Below are positions 7,566-11,317 of a DNA stretch of 11,317 bases, piece after piece. Where the stretch lies: the NCBI GenBank assembly GCA_018725485.1, contig QLUP01000023.1, positions 1 through 11,317 of the forward strand, read 5' to 3'. Position numbers and translations under genes: made by a program. Source of the stretch: Candidatus Lithacetigena glycinireducens (GTDB taxonomy: Bacteria > Coprothermobacterota > HKB111). The notes beneath the pieces are model-generated. The model saw only the letters and a list, made by a program, of their open reading frames with translations, made no database searches and had not been told where the DNA came from. How positions within the stretch are numbered: position 1 is the stretch's first letter; every line of letters starts with the position of its first letter.

Positions 7566-10500
7566 AATGAAAGAAAAAGATGTCATTGAAACTACAAATT
7601 TTGATTTTGTTGGTTTAAAAATCGCCTCACCTGAAGATATTCTTTCCTGGTCTAAGGGCGAGTTACTAAAATCAGAAACTATTAATTATAGAACTTTAAG
7701 ACCAGAGCCTGATGGATTATTTTGCGAAAAAATATTCGGACCTACCCGAGATTACGAATGTTACTGCGGTAGGTACAAAGGTACGCGTTATAAAAATGTT
7801 ATTTGCGACCGCTGTGGAGTTGAAGTTATAGATACGAAAGTAAGAAGAGAAAGAATGGGGCATATTAAGCTTAATGCTCCGGTTGTTCACTCCTGGTACC
7901 TGAAAAGTATCCCCAGCAAGCTGGGGATTATTATGGATTTATCACCGGTAGTTTTGGAACAGGTTATATATTATGGAGCCTACCTGATATTAGATTCTGG
8001 GAGTTCGCCTCTTAAAAACGGACAGGTACTGTCTGAAGAGAGTTATTTTGAACAAAAAAAACTTTATCCAGACCTGGTTGTAGGTATGGGAGCGGAGGCT
8101 TTGAAGGCTTACCTGGCAAGATTAAACCTGGAAGCTACTATAAAAGAGTTGAGAAAAGAGAATGATACAGCGAAAAGTCAAAGGAAAAGTAAATTATTAA
8201 GAAAACTTAGCCTTCTTGAATCTCTAAAAGCCACCGGGAACCGTCCAGAGTGGATGATTCTGAATGTATTACCGGTTCTCCCCCCTGATTTAAGGCCTTT
8301 AATACATTTAGATTCAGGTCGCTTTGCCTCTTCCGATTTAAACGACCTGTATAGAAGGGTAATAAACCGCAATAATAGGCTGAAAAAGCTAATGGAAGTG
8401 GGAGCGCCCGGATTGATTATCCGAAATGAAAAGAGGATGCTTCAAGAAGCTGTCGATGCTTTAATAGATAATTCTAAGAGAGCCAGGCCTATAACAGGCA
8501 GTCATAACAAACCCTTAAAGAGTTTGTCAGGTGTTCTCAGAGGTAAACAGGGAAGGTTCAGGCAAAATCTTTTAGGGAAAAGAGTTGATTATTCTGGAAG
8601 ATCAGTTATCGTTGTAGGCCCTGAACTTAAACTCCATCAATGTGGATTACCTAAAGAAATGGCCCTTGAGTTGTTCAAACCATTTGTTATTCATGAACTT
8701 ACAGCAAGAGATTACGCTAGCAATGAAAAAGGTGCAAAAAAGCTTATTGAAAAAAGAGACGAAAAAGTATGGTCTGTTTTAGAAAATGTCTGCAAAGAAA
8801 AGGTTGTTCTTTTAAACAGAGCGCCAACTTTACATCGAGCTAGTATTCAGGCTTTTGAACCAATTCTGGTTGAAGGTAAAGCTATTCGTATTCATCCTAT
8901 GGTATGTGCTCCTTTCAATGCTGATTTTGATGGTGACCAGATGGCTGTTCATTTCCCACTTTCTACCCAGGCACAGGCAGAAGCTAAGATTTTAATGCTT
9001 TCTAGCCATAATTTACTGAGCCCAGCGCATGGGAGGCCCTTAGTATCACCTACGCAAGATATTGTGCTTGGCTGCCACTATTTAACTTTAGAAAGATTAG
9101 AAGATAAAGCTGAGTTAAAATTATTTGCCCGACCAGAAGAAGTAGTCTATGCTTTTGAAACTGGAGTGGTTGATCTGCATACTAGCGTCAGAGTGTTATT
9201 AGGGAATAACCTTGTAATTACTACTCCTGGTAGGATTATTATGAATTTAGAGATTAACAAAGCCCTGGGAACTCGAATGGGTGTAAATTTTCCTTACCTC
9301 AATACTCAGTTTGATAAAAAGAATCTTCAGAACTTAACTTATGATTGCTATGAAGCTTTCGGTTCTTCTAAAACTTCTGAATTATTGGATGCCATTAAAG
9401 AATTAGGTTTTAAGTATGCTACCTTAAGTGGCGCTACCATTAGTTTTGCTGATATGAAAGTTCCTATGCAGAAAGAAATATTACTTCAAGAAGCTGAAAA
9501 GGAAGTTAAATTTTTAGAAAAAGAGTTTCTAATGGGGCGCCTCTCTTCAGAAGAGCGATACAGAAAGGTTGTTAAAACCTGGGATGAAACACGAAGAAAA
9601 ATAACCGAATCTGTAGTAAAAAACTTTGAAGAATTCGATAACCTCTATATGATGTTTACTTCTGGAGCGCGTGGAAACCGTGACCAGGTAAGCCAGTTAG
9701 TAGGAATCAGAGGATTGATGACCGATCCCACGGGAAGAGCTATTGAATTTCCCATTAAATCATCATTTCTTGATGGGCTGGGTGTATTGGAGTACTTTAT
9801 TTCTACCCATGGAGCTCGGAAGGGTTTAGCTGATACTGCTTTGAAAACTGCGGATGCAGGTTATCTTACCAGAAGATTAGTTGATGTTGCCCACGAAATC
9901 ACTATTTCAGAAGACGACTGTTCACTGGTAAGAATAAAAGCTAAAAGCGAGAGCACTAAGAAACAAATACCCTTTCATGCTCGTATCTTCAACAAAATTG
10001 CTATAGAGGACATTATAGATCCTGAAACAAGGGAAATAATTGTAAGAAATGGAGAGACAATATCTTTTCAACAGGCAAAACATATAGAAGACTCAGGTAT
10101 AACTGAATTAGTTCTTAAACAACCTCTGGACTATTTAGAGGTTATGGATATTATTGAGGGCAGAAATGTTATTGAAACTTTAGAAGAGAGGATTGCCGGG
10201 AGAATAGCCGCTTTTGATATTGTAGATCCAATTAGTAAAGAGGTAATAGTAACTGCAGGAAGCGTTATAACCAAGAAAGCTGCCAGATTTATCAGTGAAA
10301 CAGATATTAAGAATGTTAGGATAAGGTCTGTATTAACCTGCAAAAGCCCTCGGGGTGTATGCGCAAGGTGCTATGGTGTAAGTCCAGCAACCCAGAGGAT
10401 TGTGGAAGTAGGAGAAGCTGTAGGGATAATCGCCGCTCAATCAGTTGGTGAACCTGGAACACAGTTAACTATGAGAACTTTTCACACTGGAGGGGTAACA

Positions 10501-11250
10501 GCTGAAGATATAACCCGTGGTCTACCAAGGGTAGAAGAGTTATTTGAAGCCAGAAAACCTAAACGAGAAGCCATTACTGCAGAAATTAAAGGTAAAGTTA
10601 GGATAACCCAGGAAGAAGGTAAGCGAAAAATAACCGTCTTCGGCGATACTGATTCTAAAACCTACGAAGTTAGTTTTGGTCAGGAAATAGAAATCTGGGA
10701 TGGTGTTTATGTTGACGAAGGACAGCGGTTAACCGAGGGAGCAGTTAATCCTCATAGATTACTTGATCAGTATGGGCCTAATAAAGTAAGGGAGTACCTA
10801 TTAAGGGAGATTCAAAAAGTTTACAAAAGCCAGAAAGTGGACATAAATGATGTTCATCTAGAAGTCATTATCAGGCAAATGCTAAGGAAAGTAGCCATAG
10901 AAGATGGAGGGGATTCTGATTTCTTACCTGGAAATCTGGTGGACCGCTATGTTTTTGAAGATACCAGGCAATATTATGTTGAGCAAGGAAAAAGACCTCC
11001 TCAAGCAAAATCTATGCTGTTTGGCATCACTAAATCGGCTTTAACCACTGAAAGCTTCTTATCGGCTGCTTCTTTCCAGGAAACAACCAGGGTGCTTACT
11101 GATGCAGCAATCCGTGGAAAAGTTGATGAGCTTCAAGGTTTAAAAGAAAATGTTATTTTGGGTAGGTTGGTTCCTGCAGGTACGGGCCATCCTGCCTATA
11201 CAGATATTTTGACTTCAGAAGAAAACCTGTTAATTAAAACTGAAAAGTAG
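7558..11250 (+). CDS. rpoC: DNA-directed RNA polymerase subunit beta-prime
   Basis: Beta-prime subunit, which holds the catalytic magnesium. From the ATG at 7558 it has 1230 residues. Visible in order: N-terminal zinc site Cys68/70/83/86; switch-2 region GKQGRFRQNLLGKRVDYSGR at 329-348; catalytic NADFDGDQ at 454-461 with Asp456/458/460; SGARG at 702-706; bridge helix around ISTHGARKGLADTALKTADA (748-767); second zinc site Cys788/928/935/938; and a trigger loop near 953-979 with no large insertion. The two parts of the second zinc site are 140 residues apart, against 74 in E. coli (Cys814-Cys888). The extra length is a duplicated module (809-854 and 878-923). The start was chosen over 7468 and 7549 by the Shine-Dalgarno at 7542-7548. 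The gene overlaps rpoB by 8 nt, so the two are translationally coupled. Confidence 0.99.
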   Translation: MNRMKEKDVIETTNFDFVGLKIASPEDILSWSKGELLKSETINYRTLRPEPDGLFCEKIFGPTRDYECYCGRYKGTRYKNVICDRCGVEVIDTKVRRERMGHIKLNAPVVHSWYLKSIPSKLGIIMDLSPVVLEQVIYYGAYLILDSGSSPLKNGQVLSEESYFEQKKLYPDLVVGMGAEALKAYLARLNLEATIKELRKENDTAKSQRKSKLLRKLSLLESLKATGNRPEWMILNVLPVLPPDLRPLIHLDSGRFASSDLNDLYRRVINRNNRLKKLMEVGAPGLIIRNEKRMLQEAVDALIDNSKRARPITGSHNKPLKSLSGVLRGKQGRFRQNLLGKRVDYSGRSVIVVGPELKLHQCGLPKEMALELFKPFVIHELTARDYASNEKGAKKLIEKRDEKVWSVLENVCKEKVVLLNRAPTLHRASIQAFEPILVEGKAIRIHPMVCAPFNADFDGDQMAVHFPLSTQAQAEAKILMLSSHNLLSPAHGRPLVSPTQDIVLGCHYLTLERLEDKAELKLFARPEEVVYAFETGVVDLHTSVRVLLGNNLVITTPGRIIMNLEINKALGTRMGVNFPYLNTQFDKKNLQNLTYDCYEAFGSSKTSELLDAIKELGFKYATLSGATISFADMKVPMQKEILLQEAEKEVKFLEKEFLMGRLSSEERYRKVVKTWDETRRKITESVVKNFEEFDNLYMMFTSGARGNRDQVSQLVGIRGLMTDPTGRAIEFPIKSSFLDGLGVLEYFISTHGARKGLADTALKTADAGYLTRRLVDVAHEITISEDDCSLVRIKAKSESTKKQIPFHARIFNKIAIEDIIDPETREIIVRNGETISFQQAKHIEDSGITELVLKQPLDYLEVMDIIEGRNVIETLEERIAGRIAAFDIVDPISKEVIVTAGSVITKKAARFISETDIKNVRIRSVLTCKSPRGVCARCYGVSPATQRIVEVGEAVGIIAAQSVGEPGTQLTMRTFHTGGVTAEDITRGLPRVEELFEARKPKREAITAEIKGKVRITQEEGKRKITVFGDTDSKTYEVSFGQEIEIWDGVYVDEGQRLTEGAVNPHRLLDQYGPNKVREYLLREIQKVYKSQKVDINDVHLEVIIRQMLRKVAIEDGGDSDFLPGNLVDRYVFEDTRQYYVEQGKRPPQAKSMLFGITKSALTTESFLSAASFQETTRVLTDAAIRGKVDELQGLKENVILGRLVPAGTGHPAYTDILTSEENLLIKTEK
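7909..7928 (+). repeat. Strong GC-rich hairpin inside rpoC
   Basis: ATCCCCAG and CTGGGGAT form a perfect 8-bp stem around the loop CAAG, followed by an AT-rich stretch. It lies about 350 nt into rpoC and encodes IPSKLGI, a conserved part of the protein. It resembles an attenuator or pause hairpin, but there is no uninterrupted T-run after it. Confidence 0.7.
9982..10326 (+). repeat. Internal duplication in RpoC (two 46-residue units)
   Basis: Residues 809-854 (9982-10119) and 878-923 (10189-10326) align without gaps at an offset of 69 residues, with 16 of 46 identical and many conservative changes. Shared landmarks are DI(I/V)DP, E(I/V)IV, Gly832/901, Ala840/909 and Ile848/917. The second unit occupies the place of the single such module before the zinc cysteines in E. 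coli; the first is extra. The two are diverged at the DNA level, so the duplication is old. Confidence 0.75.
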
Positions 11251-11277
11251 ACAGTTTAAACTTGAAAAGTGAACTGT
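11251..11277 (+). other. Stem-loop directly after the rpoC stop
   Basis: The RNA can pair 11251-11257 with 11271-11277 (ACAGTT/AACTGT plus one G-U), then ACTT (11260-11263) with AAGT (11267-11270) around a GAA loop, leaving a 2-nt bulge. No T-run follows, so it is not a classical intrinsic terminator. It may protect the 3' end or be a by-product of a local duplication: 11258-11277 resembles 11237-11255. Confidence 0.5.
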
Positions 11278-11297
11278 AGATGATACACTCCTCCAAG

Positions 11298-11317
11298 CCT
11301 GTCTGCCTACAGGCAGG
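11298..11317. repeat. GC-rich inverted repeat at the right edge
   Basis: CCTGTCTG and CAGGCAGG can pair over 8 positions (one G-T) around CCTA. The stretch is far more GC-rich than its surroundings and runs into the window end. This is what a dispersed palindromic repeat that broke the assembly would look like. If a T-run follows in the genome it could instead be the rpoBC terminator stem. Confidence 0.55.

Noticed and set aside
1-11317. CRISPR array, mobile element, tRNA/rRNA, or a new defence or biosynthetic system
   Set aside because: No spaced direct repeats, transposase-like proteins or RNA gene structure were seen; five well-known conserved genes fill nearly all of the window.

Overview
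The window is AT-rich bacterial DNA with five complete, tightly packed genes, all on the + strand. First comes a type IV pilus motor block: pilB (extension ATPase), pilT (retraction ATPase) and pilC (inner-membrane platform). After an 85-bp gap come rpoB and rpoC, the two large subunits of RNA polymerase. Its odd length, the reading frame cut at the left edge and the GC-rich inverted repeat at the right edge suggest a whole metagenomic contig bounded by assembly breaks.

The organism is a low-GC bacterium, probably anaerobic, from a Firmicutes-like or deep-branching candidate lineage. Beta (1135 aa) and beta-prime (1230 aa) are compact. They lack the large proteobacterial insertions and have no insertion in the trigger loop. 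Shine-Dalgarno sequences are strong. I cannot fix the phylum from the sequence; Atribacterota-like or Clostridia-like are guesses.

Layout: bases 1-36 hold a possible C-terminal tail of an upstream gene that overlaps the pilB start. pilB and pilT are 1 nt apart, and pilT and pilC overlap by 14 nt, so the three form one translationally coupled unit. The pilC-rpoB gap holds a good extended -10 promoter, an AT palindrome and the rpoB ribosome binding site, with no visible terminator. rpoB and rpoC overlap by 8 nt. The last 67 bases hold a stem-loop directly after the rpoC stop and a GC-rich inverted repeat running to the edge.

PilB and PilT would power extension and retraction of a pilus assembled on PilC; the pilin, peptidase and alignment proteins are not in the window. 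RpoB and RpoC together form the polymerase catalytic centre. No mobile element, CRISPR array, tRNA, rRNA or new multi-gene system is visible. The points most worth a second look are a 69-residue internal duplication in RpoC, two strong intragenic inverted repeats (in rpoB and rpoC), rpoBC sitting behind pilus genes instead of rplJL, and a PilB N-terminal domain whose expected c-di-GMP motifs have lost their key residues.
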